Shown: positions 47,801 through 60,129 of the stretch, one piece after another | Layout: each line of letters starts with the position of its first letter | Position numbering within the stretch: the first letter of the stretch is position 1 | Origin: Neckera pumila | Taxonomy: Eukaryota > Streptophyta > Bryopsida > Hypnales > Neckeraceae | DNA length: 64,000 nucleotides | Assembly: GCA_963969595.1 (NCBI GenBank) | Contig: OZ018411.1 | Coordinates: 28,717,445-28,781,444 of the forward strand | Reading direction: 5' to 3' | Program-made: the position numbers and the translations under genes | The notes under the pieces: generated by a model | Seen by the model: only the letters and a program-made list of their open reading frames with translations | Database searches by the model: none | Told to the model about the DNA's origin: nothing

Positions 47801-50800
47801 ATCTGTTGAACAGTCTGCAGGCCCTAATCCTCCTTTCTGATTTTGACTACATCTCTAAAATATCTCCAGTTCTTGTTTCTCACGTGTATACTGCTTGCGG
47901 TGGTGGCACTGTGAAAGGGTGGCGAAAGGGTATGTGTATAAATGGGTATCAATAGTTATTTGTAATTGCGAAAGTGCGCGTGCATTCACCTCGTTGCTGG
48001 CTTCTCATGAATCAGAATATTGTACTTTCAGGATCTAATACTTGGACTTGTGTTGGTGTGAAAACAGGCGTAATTGGCAGCTGTATTGCTCGATACTTGT
48101 GATACCCCTGGTATGTGTACAAGACCCGTGATAAAAATTGTTATGCTGTACATCAGAATGCGTCCTAATTTGGCTTCTAGAAATCTAAACACTGCAAAGC
48201 TTAATGTCGTCGTGTTCTCCTGGCAGGTACTAATCTTGGCAAGTCTAATTGCCCAAGTGTTTGTAAGCAGAAACTCCTCTCCGCAGGCTATATCTTTAAA
48301 GGAGTCAAGTTTAGGAAAAACTCTGCCGATATTCTATTCTGTTAGTAATATATCAGCCGCGCCCCAAGCTCTCTCTATGTTAGACAACTTCGGACCAGAT
48401 CACATGCGTCTTCACCCAAGAGACCCTATGGCTGCAACTGCTGGCCTTACGGACTTGCCCAACAATGATGACGAAACCCACTTTGTGGGAATAGGTTTTG
48501 ATAAGATTGACTTTCAGAGTAAGTTCAAATCCCTCCAAATTCATACTGTGTTGCGACTGGAGATTTAGTACTCTAGAGGATTCGAAGGATGCTGGGGTTC
48601 AATACTTGCATTTGTTAATTGAGGAAACGCAAAGAGTCCAGTTTGATTTGGAGAAAAGAGTCAAGAGCACAACTTCCAGCTGGATGAATGTTGAAATTTT
48701 AATCACTTTGTCTGCGTTAATTTTCCACTCTCTCTACGTAAATTTCCCACTCGCTCTACACAATTCCTATACATGACCTTGTGTTCTTGCGAATGCAGAT
48801 TGTACGTTGCAATATACAGTCGCTTGTCACCCCTTGCAAATTCATGAGGTGCCTACCATTGCTGCTATGGTGGAGAACTTGTTCCTGCAGATTCTTCGAA
48901 GCAATTATTCTGGAAATGTGACACTGCATGCACCTTCATCTCTGCATGTCAGCAGTCATCCATTGCCATACGAAGCCAACAGTAATGGCTTTGCTTATGT
49001 GGTGGTTCTTATGACAGCCATGGGTCTCATGTTCATTCCTCCTATCTTCTGCGCACAGGTTTTCTTCTTACTTTTAATGGCTTCTTATTAATATCAGGCG
49101 TATTGGCACATGTTTTTTATTCTCTAATTATTCGTTTGAAAGCAATGGTTTTCATGTATCCCTAGAGAGTGGTAATTTAGTCTCACCTCTGAGGGGAGAG
49201 GGTGCATGAGGGAATCACTTCTGCAATTGACCGTTTGCTAAAACGACATATGTTTGCAGGTGGTGCTTGACAAGCAGAATGGCATTCTCAGTCTATTTCG
49301 TATGAGCGGAATGCGAAATGCAGCGTTTTGGCTGGCCGCCTTGCTCTCCGATCTTGTGCTGTTTTTTGTTGTTGTATCTATTGTCTTGGGCATGGGTTTG
49401 GCATTTGGGCGTGCACCATTTATCAAGGTAATAGTGTTTTGTACGCCTTGTATGTTTTAGCATGTTCTGTGAAGCTCTTTTCTGCAGGATTGTCTTACAG
49501 CTATACATTGTATAGAGTGCTCAAATGTTTCAAAATTTGTCTTTTCTTATCCTTTGTTGTGCTTAAGAAAAAGTTTTAGATTCCAACGTGCATTTTCTGC
49601 ACGTGAACTTCTCTGGAGAAGATGTAACATGCATTTATACCCGAACTGACTCCAGGAAGCAGCCCCAGCAGCATTTTTTCTATTTCTGGTCACAATTCCA
49701 GCTACAGTTCTTCAAGGCTACGCTCTCAGTTTCTTTTTCAACAGCGCTAGCTCGTATGTTTTCTTCAGCCTTGTACCTCAATTGCATCATTATCTGCAAT
49801 CAGTAACTGAACGTCAAATCTTGCAGACAGCGGCATGTTTGCCTCTTTCTAGAGTGTTTATTACTTTTTGCTTAGAATGTACTTTTGATTTGCACCTACG
49901 CAGTGCCAGCTTACAACAATGTTTTCCTTGTGTGGACTGATCTTTACAACAGAGCGGCTCCTTTCCTTGCCTTGTTTTTTTTGCTGGCAGCAGTCTTGCC
50001 GTACTCCGCACTTTTTAATGTCAGAGGCAAGTTTTCAATGATGAGTTATCGATAGAGAAGCTTTTATATTTTCATCCCTAAAATTAGCAACTGGTTGTAT
50101 TTCAGAGTAACGGGCTCATCGTTCTTGATATTAGGACTCCCCCGCTCATGATTTGGATAAATACGCTCCAGTCGAGATGCTGAAAATTACTTACCTTATT
50201 AATTTTTTAAGATGATATACAGGTGATTTGGTGTATCGTAATTGGCATATTTTGCTCACTGTGATTGATCCGCCATATGCTCTCACGTCGGGACTTCATT
50301 TTATCGTGCGAACCATCGATAAAGTGATGATCTCAAATGGTGCTGCTCCTTCAGAGATGCCATCACCTGTTTATTTCTTCCAGTGGAAGAATTATGTGGT
50401 GGTCAGTATGATAGGCTCTGTAGCAGCCGTCATTATTTACGTCTTCTGCCTTTGGCATCTTGAGACTCGTGCTTTGGACCCGGAAACAAAAGCTGGCGCG
50501 GATGGCACAATAAATCAAGTCGCTCCACGAGAAGGTTCTAGCAGCCGCAGCGACATTGAACAAGAGAAAGAGAGGGTTCAGACAAGCGCTGCCTGTTGGG
50601 AGGGCATGGGGCGTGCACAGGGAGCTGATGAACCGGAGGGTGATGCAATCCTTTGCTACGGCCTTGGCAAGGTGCTCGGAAGCCCTCTTTGTACTTATGC
50701 TCTTGCAAGTTTGAAGCAATTTGAAATCACAGATGCTAATTATGCATTCGTTGCAGAGCCATGGAGCTATGCGAGATACCTGTGCGCTCCAAGATTTGTG

Positions 50801-52730
50801 GCTAGCAGTCGGATCTGGAGAGGTATTAAACGATGCAGTTTCTTGTTTTTGTTGAAACCTCAGTAAATTCGTATGTCCCAAGGTAGGAAATGTGCTGACA
50901 GAAGTTTCCCGTTAGCTTAAGCCTCTGGAAGAAGTAGTTGAACATTTACGAGGCAGGAAGTACAATTTCAGAAACTGGTTAGCCAAGTAGAAACTATAAG
51001 TCTCTCGACTGGAAAATCTGATGGATTTAATCGATTTTTTAATTACTCGCTCTTCTTTCCTGTTCCAGATTGTTGTGCTGGTAGGGGGCCACAAATCTGG
51101 TAAAAGCACACTCTTGCAGTGTCTGGCTGGACTTGAACGCATGACTGCTGGTGATGCTCTTGTATGTGGATCAAGTGTGCGATATGGGTATTTGCATAAG
51201 CGAAGTTTAATTGGTTTTTGTCCTCAGTATGAGGTATCTTCACTGCTACCCTGACACATCTGTTCTAGTCTTTCAAGATTGAGTTGCAAGCTATCAAGGA
51301 TCCGTTTCCTAGAAATACTTTGGTGCTTTACCACTGATTAAATAAGACCCGGAGTTTTTAATATTGAGCAACTACTTCGATCTTATCGTGTTACCAGTTG
51401 GTAACAACCTTGGTTTGCAGGCCATGTACATGTCGATGACAGTGAGAGAGCACTTGCAGCTTCATGCTGCATTGAAAGGCTTAGCTCAGCCACAAAATTT
51501 AGCTGTGGAGGCAGCCTTGCAAGCTATGCAACTTTCAGGTACTGACTTGTTTGCACACATGCTACATGATTGCCTCTCGACTCAATCTAGTCGAAGTAAA
51601 CTTATTTTTCTCGTCCGTCGGATCAACTGTATGGATGATCAGACAAAAGTGCGATTATCTATTGAAGATGGAAGTAGTAGTCCGGCAGTATCTGTCCCTC
51701 ATATTTTAGTTTGACTGAAAATGCACATTTCTTTCCTCGGCTAGCGCACCTTTTACTTGACAGCGTAGAGAACTTAAATGTCCATCCCATTTCTTGGCAA
51801 CTAATAACTTGACATATCAAGTTCATGGCTTCTGGAGCTGAAGTTCTACTCATCCTTAGCAAGAAACCAGTAGTACATCATTCGTTGACAAGACTTGTGG
51901 ATGCAGATGTAGCAGACACAAGAATCGAAAACTGCAAACCTGGGACAAAGCGAATGCTGAGTCTTGCCGTTGCATTGCTAGGAAGTTCACCTGTATTGAT
52001 GCTCGATGAACCATCATCTGGTAATTTTCCTTCTCAATCAGCTGTCTGTAACCGCTTGTGTAGGCGCATTTACAAGATCGAAACACTTTTTCCGTTGCAG
52101 ATGAGTAATTCGTGGGCCTGGTTAATTTATCCAGGAATGGACTTTGCGAGAAGAAAAAGAGCCTGGAAGCAGATTTCAGCCCAATCTAGCCATTGCGCAA
52201 CGTTGATCTGTACACAATCATTTGAAGAAGCGTCAGCGCTTGGGTAAGATGATCTCTTGCGTTGAATTTCTTAACAAATAACAAATCTAGATTGTACGAA
52301 TTATGTTCCAAAATTGTGTTTGAGATTCTATTAATCGAAATTGGCCGCACGTCATTGCAGAACAAGAGTAGGTATCTTCGTCGGAGGCCAACTCAAGTGT
52401 CTAGCTCCACCCCAAGAACTCAAACGACGCCATGGATCCAACTACACCCTCCTCGTTCTGGCCGACCTGGAGAACATGCCGGAGATTTGCAGGTTCATCA
52501 ACACTCTGTTTCCTGGGAACGCAGATGCAGGTATCGTAGAAGAAGTAGCGGAGGATGAAGTGGGGCTGAGCGGACAGAAGCAGTTCCAGGTGCCTGTACG
52601 AAGCCTGTCGCAGCTCGCAGGGTTGTTGCAAGAGCTTGAAGCAAAGCGTGAGGTGCTGCGAATCAAGGACTACGTGGTTAGTCAGCCTACTTTGCAGCAA
52701 GTTTTTAACCGACTTAGCCAGCTTCACTAG
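38889..52730 (+). CDS. Full-size ABCA-type ABC transporter, ABCA1/AOH-like, with degenerate ATPase sites
   Basis: Hand-built model of 35 exons, all phases compatible, 1822 codons: 38889-38990, 39270-39313, 39424-39628, 39776-39888, 40400-40484, 40801-40885, 41148-41243, 41670-41914, 42168-42263, 42397-42522, 42652-42873, 43355-43455, 43723-43849, 44244-44319, 44476-44720, 44991-45096, 45463-45539, 45924-46139, 46230-46440, 46606-46792, 47044-47120, 47407-47611, 48068-48110, 48227-48518, 48799-49058, 49260-49427, 49656-49772, 49876-50026, 50223-50671, 50757-50822, 51069-51233, 51421-51538, 51907-52020, 52135-52243, 52361-52730. Exon 4 start and the ends of exons 11 and 27 are uncertain. Order: TM1 in exon 2 (VYIIFLLVVVK), large extracytosolic loop, TM helices in exons 8-12, NBD1 in exons 15-19, linker, TM7 in exons 23-24, second loop, TM helices in exons 25-28, NBD2 in exons 30-35. 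Length fits plant ABCA1 (about 1880). ABCA proteins move lipids across membranes; this one's substrate is unknown. Both ATPase sites lack key residues (see findings). Confidence 0.88.
40668..40699. repeat. Perfect 12 bp palindromic arms in ABCA intron 5
   Basis: ATGCGCATGATA at 40668-40679 and its exact reverse complement at 40688-40699, separated by 8 bp. Confidence 0.8.
41388..41527. mobile_element. Foldback MITE in ABCA intron 7
   Basis: A perfect 30 bp inverted repeat, 41414-41443 against 41479-41508, with a 35 bp loop. It is flanked by a second pair, TTAGGGCCGCTTTA at 41388 and TAATGCGGCCCTTA at 41514. About 140 bp, non-coding, between ABCA exons 7 and 8. Confidence 0.75.
50027..50222 (+). 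other. Probable GC-AG intron of the ABCA gene
   Basis: Exon 28 ends AGAG followed by GCAAGT, the usual context of GC donors. The acceptor is ATACAG at 50222. Joining gives an unbroken frame (LFNVRGDLVYRNW). No GT donor nearby gives the right phase. Confidence 0.65.
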
Positions 52731-52954
52731 TGATAACAATCCTGAAAGTTAGGTGGTGCACTTGAAGAAGTTCTTTTTGATAGTTACCTGCCCGATGGCG
52801 CGGAAGAGTCTAGACACAAAGCGATATATAGTTCCTATATGAGATTGTTTGATGGTTTCAAAATGATTGAGAAAACCTTGTATGTAAAAAACTTTCTTCT
52901 TTTGGACCTTGCGAATACTCCGTATATTCATGAAATCAATTTGACCTGGTATTC

Positions 52955-52960
52955 AATAAA
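52955..52960 (+). terminator. Candidate poly(A) signal of the ABCA gene
   Basis: AATAAA 225 bp after the stop codon, in an AT-rich 3' flank. Confidence 0.45.
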
Positions 52961-54157
52961 GGTGAGATAATTTGACACTCAGCTACAGAGTCGATCTTTA
53001 CTTTGATTTTCCTGCATACAAAAGTGAAGCTCAGGATGACTCGCAGTGTGGTGTACGTTATGTGAAATTTAGCATTTCAGGATTGAAAGCCTCTTAGCAT
53101 GCTTACGTTGTTGTATGAGTGCACCTATCTCTGTTCATATCAAAAAAATAGGATATGGTTTGGATACAGTCAATATAGATGAGAATGGTGTGCAATGGTG
53201 TGCAATGGCATGCTACGTCTGGTTGGGTCAATTCCAGAGCCACTATCACGAAGCTATTGAAGTGATTTTTGTCAAGGGCTATCTTCTCATGAAGTCAAGA
53301 TATAAGAGGATTTATGTCAAAGGAAGCTTGTCAAAGGATTAGAGCATCTTGAATACCTTACTTTTTTCTTGATTTAGGAAATGAATGCGTGCTCACAAAT
53401 GTCAATGCAGTGCTTTTGGCAAGGAGCTATTGAAGCGATTCATGTCATGATCTTCCTTTTCCAAAAGTCTTGAACTCAAGAAGCAAAAGAATGCATACAT
53501 AAAAAGACAATGTCAGAGAATTGGAACCTCTTGGATATCTTCATTCTTCCTTGATTCTGAAGATGAATGCTACCTTACTGCAGCTTGCTCACAAGAGTTG
53601 ATCCAAGAGCTATTTGCAGGAAGCTGTTGAAGTGAATTAATGTCAGCCAGGGGATTCCTTCTCCAAAATTCTTGGACTCAGTATGCAAAAGAATGTGTGT
53701 CAAACGAAGACAATGTCAAAGAATCGGAGCACGCTGGATACCTTGATTATTCCTCGACTTAGCAGACAAGCCCAAGCAATTTCAAGCCCCTTCAAGAATG
53801 TCAAGGAACTTGCAGCGTAAACCCCGAGAGCCGTGATTTGATTGACGGGTTGGATTGCCATGTCCAATCAGACGCTTCAGATGCATTGAACAGATCAGTC
53901 AACCCCAATTCCGCCCACTCCTGTTTCTGTTGATTCGCAATGTACGTTTAGTCTTTTAGTTTGCCAGCGGCTATTGAATGGATTCTTCGTGAACACATTT
54001 CTGTTTGGATTTGAGTTAAGCGTCGCAGCGGCTTTGGTTTTGATTTGCAAGTGCAGGATGATCAACTTCCGAGTTCCGTTCCTTTCCTAGGGTTGAAGGT
54101 TTGGGTTTCGTTCGTTTCGCTTTTGGGGTCCGGTGTTGCAGCTTGTGAGCAGAGGCT
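52961..54157. other. Intergenic region ABCA to hydrolase
   Basis: Left part holds diverged repeats (next entry). From about 53820 the G+C rises and probably includes the hydrolase promoter and leader. No other gene seen. Confidence 0.5.
53230..53770 (+). repeat. Three diverged direct repeats of about 195 bp
   Basis: The block 'agctattgaagtgattt.tgtca' recurs at about 53250, 53427 and 53622. Each is followed by 'cttctccaaaa(g)tcttg(g)actca..a.gcaaaagaatg', 'gacaatgtcaaagaat' and 'ggataccttnattnttcctngatt'. Strongly diverged and non-coding. Confidence 0.55.
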
Positions 54158-57100
54158 ATGGAATTACTTGCGCAATGCGCTCTCTTCACCGGCGCTTCTG
54201 TTCCCGAGCGGCGAATTGCGCGCAGGAAGGACGTGGATTTTCTTCGGAAGCTTGAGGTGTCGCCCGTTGTTGTTTTATTCTGAGCCGTGGTTTTTAGTCA
54301 CTTAGGGTATCGACTCTGGGTTGATGGCGAATTTGTCGCACTCTGTGATGGGTGGATTTTGAGAGTGTAGAATATCGCTGGATTAGAGAAACCTAAACTA
54401 CTGCTGCTCTTGAATTCGAAATGTGCACAGAATAGACCTGGTATTGAAAATTCTGTTTGATACATTTCCCGGTTGAGCCACAGTGTTGAATCATCAATAA
54501 ATTTTTTAGGGTGAGGAGAATTTGAAATTTCTATAATTCGCTCGAGAAATGTGAGTCCCCATATTGTAATTAGTTCAAGATCTTGTCCATGATCGTGGAA
54601 ATGGTGTTCTTACTCTGTGTCTGTGATTTGCAGCTGGACTGTGCTGGAAGGTGCTCAAGTAAACGAGGAGTTTCTAGACCAGTTTTAAGAAATGCTCGGC
54701 TGTGCCTGCCAAGGGGAAGAAGGCGAATCTCTGTAATTCGTGCAGGTCTGAGTTCTTTTCAATTTGTAAGCTCTCAATTTTCCTTTTGGGTCGACTCTGC
54801 AAACAGACGATGAACTTGACCAAGATTTCATGTTTTTCAAATGATCGATAAAACAAAAATTTGAATGAAAAAAATCTTGATTTGATTTTCGTTGATCATA
54901 TTGTGGAAAGGTGTATTAATTCAGTTAGGTCCATGTTTGATATCATCAAAGAACATTACATTTGTTGGTAAAAATGTTGAAGAAGCAGCTAATAGAAATG
55001 TAAAATTTTATATGTGTCTTTACATGTAATCTTCAGTACGATCATATGTATAATCCTCATTGATTCAAATGTCAACTACCCTATTCAACAAGAGCAGAAT
55101 GCCACTCTTGCTATGCATACTGAGTTCCAAGGCATACTGAGTTGTCAATTCCAGGAGTTGACAGCCCTTTTTCAGTATATAATTGCATCAGTATTTGTCC
55201 TGAACATTGCGCGTGCCCCGCATGAATTGAATCAACATTGAGATCTTAAGGGGAAATTTCCTGACTTGGGTGCAGCTTGACTGATGTGTGTTCTCCTTTG
55301 GGAAGGGCAGGAGTGGCGGCAGGGTCAGGTACAACAGACGAGTCCAAAGGAGCGGAGATTTCTTCAGCAATTGTGACTCCAGCAGCTCAAGGCATTGGTT
55401 TCTCTACTGGGGCTCGAACTGTTTCCATCACGTACGGTAGTACCGTAGGTGCACATTTGCAAGGCCACAAAAGTAGTACGTTTGGATTTTTCGGGTTTCT
55501 TTAGTTCTGTTGTGTAGGAACTCGGGATCTTGATCTTGGTATGGGTTTTACATGCTTTTTCTTCGGTTGCAGTGGTTAAGTTCTGAGAAGAGGTGGCCGT
55601 TGTACAAACAAGTTCTCATTTCCTGACTGTGCGTGCAGTGTCTGCGGAGTAATCAATGATAATGACCTTCGAAGGTAAGTGCACTAGTTTTTTGTTGTTT
55701 CTTAATCAAGTATACTTTTATTGCATTTTGATTGTTGTGCTTTTGTCAGTCCTCTCTTATGCCATAAGTGTCCATATTGCTAAAAGTGGTTGCTTCCATA
55801 TCTTTATGAGTCGAGATCAATCATCGAGATTGCTTTGAGGAAGTTGTTAAAATGTCTTAATAGAAAGAAGAATCATAATTCTACATTTTTGATGGACTGT
55901 CATATCTTTGAAAGTAACTCTAGTCAATAATTAGCTCCCAAAGTGGACTTTTTGTTCCTAAATTGGGAGCAAGGGTTAATCTATTTACTGATACTGCCGC
56001 TTTGTTTGGCAGGTTGAAGTCACAAGTGGAAGATATTGATGGTGTTGGAAACGCATGGCTTGGTCCGTTGAAGGAAGGAGGTGTACGAGGAGGCTCAGTG
56101 AGCGTACAAATAGAAGTAGAGAAGAGGTTGCCCTTCCCTGTTTTAATTCAGAGTATTCAGGCGCTGGATGAGGCCTTGTTGATATTACCTTTCAAGTCGA
56201 ACTCGTGGTTATGGCGGTAAAGTATTCATTTCTCTTAAAAATGCTTTCAAATTGATTTATTGTATTTGATGTTAGCTAAGGTGACATGCGATGAATTCTG
56301 GCGTGGAAGCTCCCATTCGAGATTTTGGCCGCTTTATTCAGGAGTTCGTCTCTTAACCTGTGTGTAAAAATTCTTATTTTGCTGCATTTGGTTGATGCGC
56401 TTATGGGAGGATTGCAGAGGTTACAAAATAAATTATTCAGTGTCGGGTTGTGGCAAGCCGCTTATTCTGATACATGGCTTTGGTATGTTGTTTCTTTGAA
56501 CCTTGTTGTGAGTTGAGAGTTGAAAGCAATTTTGCGTCATTTTAAGCATTTAAATGTACGTTGGAGTAGGATATTCAGGAGATATATAGAGCTGTGGTGA
56601 GTTCTTTCGGTGCAGGAGCCAATCTGTTGAGATCAATTTTTTAAATCACTATGTATGAATTTCTTCTGCACTTTCAAAGTAGGAGGTTGTAGACCACTAT
56701 TGAACAGTAGACATCCTCATTTCCATTCAAAGATCATTGGCCATAGACGTTTAGCTAAGAGTTGTAACACCACTTGCTAATTAATACAACCCCAGGTATT
56801 CGAATAGATGAGTTGTTGGAAGCGAGCGTCAGTATTGGAGATATGACCCAAGGCCCTAACGGGTTTAGTATCTAATTGAGTGATTCCAGCGATGTAAACA
56901 ATTATCCTCATTTGTTTGTAATCCTGCATCACGATAATACAAGTTGAGTAATATATGAAGATAGGTGTTCTTTGAACTTATTAAAATGTTCTACCAGGGG
57001 GAAATGTTGGACATTTTGCACGATTGACTCCCTTTCTTTCGGAGAATCGTCGAGTTTACGCCATCGACCTGCTAGGTTTTGGCGCATCAGACAAACCTTC

Positions 57101-59644
57101 AGATATTGAGTATGGGCCTGAGCTCTGGGCCGAACTTGTTTGTGGTGCGTTGTCGTACTTTCTTGAATTAGTTAACCTCTTACTTAGCAATCTAGAAAGT
57201 CATGGGAGCCTAATTGGGTAACTTACATTGTCTGGTAATTCTCCTTGAGTACATATGATTCGAGTCATTTTAACATGCAAAAGAAATACATTTCCAGTTT
57301 ATGAACTTGATCAGAAATCCATGCTTTCTCTTTGATTTGTAATTTCTTGGTCGAACACAATCTTATTGTTTTGACTTTTCATTATTTTATATTTCACCAA
57401 GTTTTGACGGTTTACCGATCGACTGGTAATACTGAGTACTTTCATGTATTCTACTTTTGCAGATTTCGGCAAGGAGTTCGCTGGTGAAGGTTCGGTGTTA
57501 TTTGGTAATTCAATAGGTTCACTCTGCGTGTTAGCAGCTACTGCAAAGTCGGGCAGTAACCTTTTCAAGTACGTTACTGATAATGGATGCTCCAGTTTGA
57601 GATGCACAGTTTTTAATTGGTGTATGCGAACTTAGTACTGTGGTGGTTTTGTAACAAAGGAGCTCCTTTCAAATTTGAGCTTACACCAATTATAAATCTT
57701 ATGTCGGAATCTCATCTAGCAATGTTACTTACTCCGCTTAGGAAACCCTCGTACTTGTTATGATGGCAGGGGTGTTGTCCTGCTAAATTGTGCTGGAGCA
57801 ATGAATAGGAAGGGCCTTGCCCAAGATGGTTTGGTGCTTCGGCTCATTACACCGATTTTTATCGCTGTGGAGTATTTGCTGCAACAACCAAAAGTGGCTA
57901 ACTTTCTGTTCAACAAGTAATCGCATTTACTAGATCAAGTATCTGTCCAGGTCCTTGGGCGTACTAATCTTTCTCTTCAAGTCATTTTTGGGTATGAGAA
58001 GCGTTGCTGTTGTTGCCTTGCCAGGTCATGGACTTCATATTTTCTCTGTGTTGTGAATGCCTGCTCAGGTTCCGCAGCAAGGATAATGTGAAGCAAATCT
58101 TGCAGCAACAAGCTTATCGTGATAAAGAAGCTGTGACTGACCAGCTGGTATAACGGTTGCACTCTCAGCAGTTTCATTTCAGAAAGATATTTCTGCAGAT
58201 ACGTGATGGTGAATATTATGAGGTGCTTGTAGTTCCAACCAATTTTCTAGGGTTGCGGAGGACCTTTATTTATCTGCTAGGTGCCAAAATGGTCGAAAGT
58301 GGTTGCCTCTATTTCAATAAGAGTTGAAGTAATTATTTTGAAAGCTTTCAAGGAAAGTAACAAAATGTACAAAAGAAAGAAGAAACCATGTCTCCAACGT
58401 CTTTGAACGATAGAAATACGAGCTGGAAGTTACCATAATCAAATACTAGCTTCCAAAGTGAACTTCCTATTTTTAGTTCTGGGCAGTAAGGGTTCAGTGT
58501 CGTCCTTGACCGTTCAATGTAGCTATATTGAAGCATCTCGTGAATATTGACAGGTAGACATTCTCCATCATCCCTCTACCGACGAAGGAGCCTTGGATGT
58601 TTTTGTGAAGGTTTTTACTGGAGAACCTGGTATGTCGCTCTCCCTTCGCTTGGATGTGGACTAGGAGCAATTTCTTTGAGTCAAGTGCAGTATATTAGTG
58701 GATTCCATCAAGTGGTGGGTGTTCAAGATAACTTCCAGTGTAACTCTTTCACCAATAGAAACTGAATTCAATAACCAATCAATAGAATCAATATGTCGAG
58801 GTGAAAGTGCTGATATGTTTATTTATCATTAATCTTTTTGTAACCATCTGCGAGGTACTTATTGCTTTAATTTTCTATTACATTGCAATATTCTATTGTT
58901 GATATCCCTGCTTCTGCTGCTTTAGAATGGCAAGAGGCTATCAGCTGTGTACCTATGACTTTACACTAGACTTTACACTGAGTTAGTATTAGAACTGCAG
59001 ATTAATATTACTTAGCGAAATTGATTGATTTTGACACAGGTCCACGACCAGAGGTGATGGTGCCCAAGATCAGTGTGCCTATATTGCTACTATGGGGTGA
59101 AAAAGATCCTTGGACACCAGCAAATGGACCAGTAAACTTCACCTTGCACCTCTCTTGTTTGTTCAGACCTCTTTAATGTCACAGCGTAGGCGCTCATAAT
59201 GCATGTGATTATCAATGGAGATATGTATCATTTGTGATAACTAATAGTGGTGCATGTAAAAACGACAGTAAAGAAATACTTGGGTCGGAGCAGTCAAGTT
59301 GATGTAAAAATCCGTTAACAAACTCTGCTGTCACTGTTGTTTGCAACTTCTTGTGATAGTGAAGAGTGTGATGGTGAGAGTACAACGTGATTTTGAACTG
59401 GGTACCTAGTGAGAAAACAGAGGATGGGAGATTTGATAAGGAGATATTTAGTTGTCTTATAAGTCCCTAATTTTATGTGTGTTTTAATCTTTGACAGATT
59501 GCAAAGTATTTCAAACAAGTTGCAGCAGAACGTGACAATGTTTTTGTGAAGATACTTCCAGATGTAGGTCACTGTCCACATGATGACAGGCCAGAGCTTG
59601 CAGCTGGAGAAATTCTACCGTTTCTGGACAATTACAATTTCTGA
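54158..59644 (+). CDS. Chloroplast-type alpha/beta hydrolase, chlorophyll dephytylase (CLD1)-like
   Basis: Thirteen phase-compatible exons, 476 residues: 54158-54256, 54634-54745, 55311-55431, 55639-55674, 56013-56216, 56418-56482, 56998-57144, 57463-57568, 57770-57916, 58069-58147, 58554-58629, 59040-59131, 59498-59644. Exons 5-13 are firm; the first four are tentative. Exons 1-2 give an Arg/Ser-rich, acid-poor N-terminus like a plastid transit peptide. The hydrolase fold starts at WLWRGYKINYSVSG (about residue 187), then the oxyanion motif HGFG at about 209. The catalytic triad is Ser278 in GNSIGS, Asp420 in GEKDPW and His453 in GHCPHDDRPE. Blocks AIDLLGFGASDKP, LLNCAGAMN and DEGALDVFVKVFTG closely match the CLD1 and pheophytinase-like group, which removes phytol from chlorophyll in plastids. 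Family length is usually about 360-380, so the region before the fold is about 100 residues longer. Substrate is inferred from similarity only. Confidence 0.85.
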
Positions 59645-60129
59645 TGTGATTTTTGAACTGTATTATATTGAAATCAGAATATTCTTTGAACTCCTTAAAA
59701 TCCTACTTTCTATCTTACTATCACATACTCTCTTATTGTACCAGAATTTTAGGGAGCGCATGTACTCAATTGAAAAATCATTCCTGATCAGACTCTCAAA
59801 TGTGATAATACAAAATTTAGCAAGTGTGAGATGGAACTATCCAACAACTATAATGATATGATATTAAAAATTTAACTCTGCCTGGGGGACACATCACTGT
59901 TTCATGAAAATGAGAAGTACTGCATTGAACAGTACTGTAAAGTGAACATGATTTTATTGAATCTTTAGTTCACATACTGTCCACCCAAGGCCCAAGCAGT
60001 CCAAGCCCTACAAAAGAAAAAAAATCACATTTGTGTCAAACCACCAATTTTGACACTATCAATCTGCTTAAGTTAGTCAGGCGTCATGTCACTGACCCTG
60101 TCTTATTACCAAATGAAAGAGTAGCATGT
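59645..60129. other. Hydrolase 3' flank
   Basis: AT-rich 3' UTR and spacer. No gene seen. Confidence 0.5.

Noticed and set aside
48520..48798. An extra ABCA exon between exons 24 and 25
   Set aside because: No acceptor/donor pair with strong sites kept the frame, while direct joining of exons 24 and 25 gives an uninterrupted frame (DFQNCTLQYTV).
50363..50881. 172-codon minus-strand frame
   Set aside because: Lies opposite ABCA exons 29-30. No domain, so a shadow.
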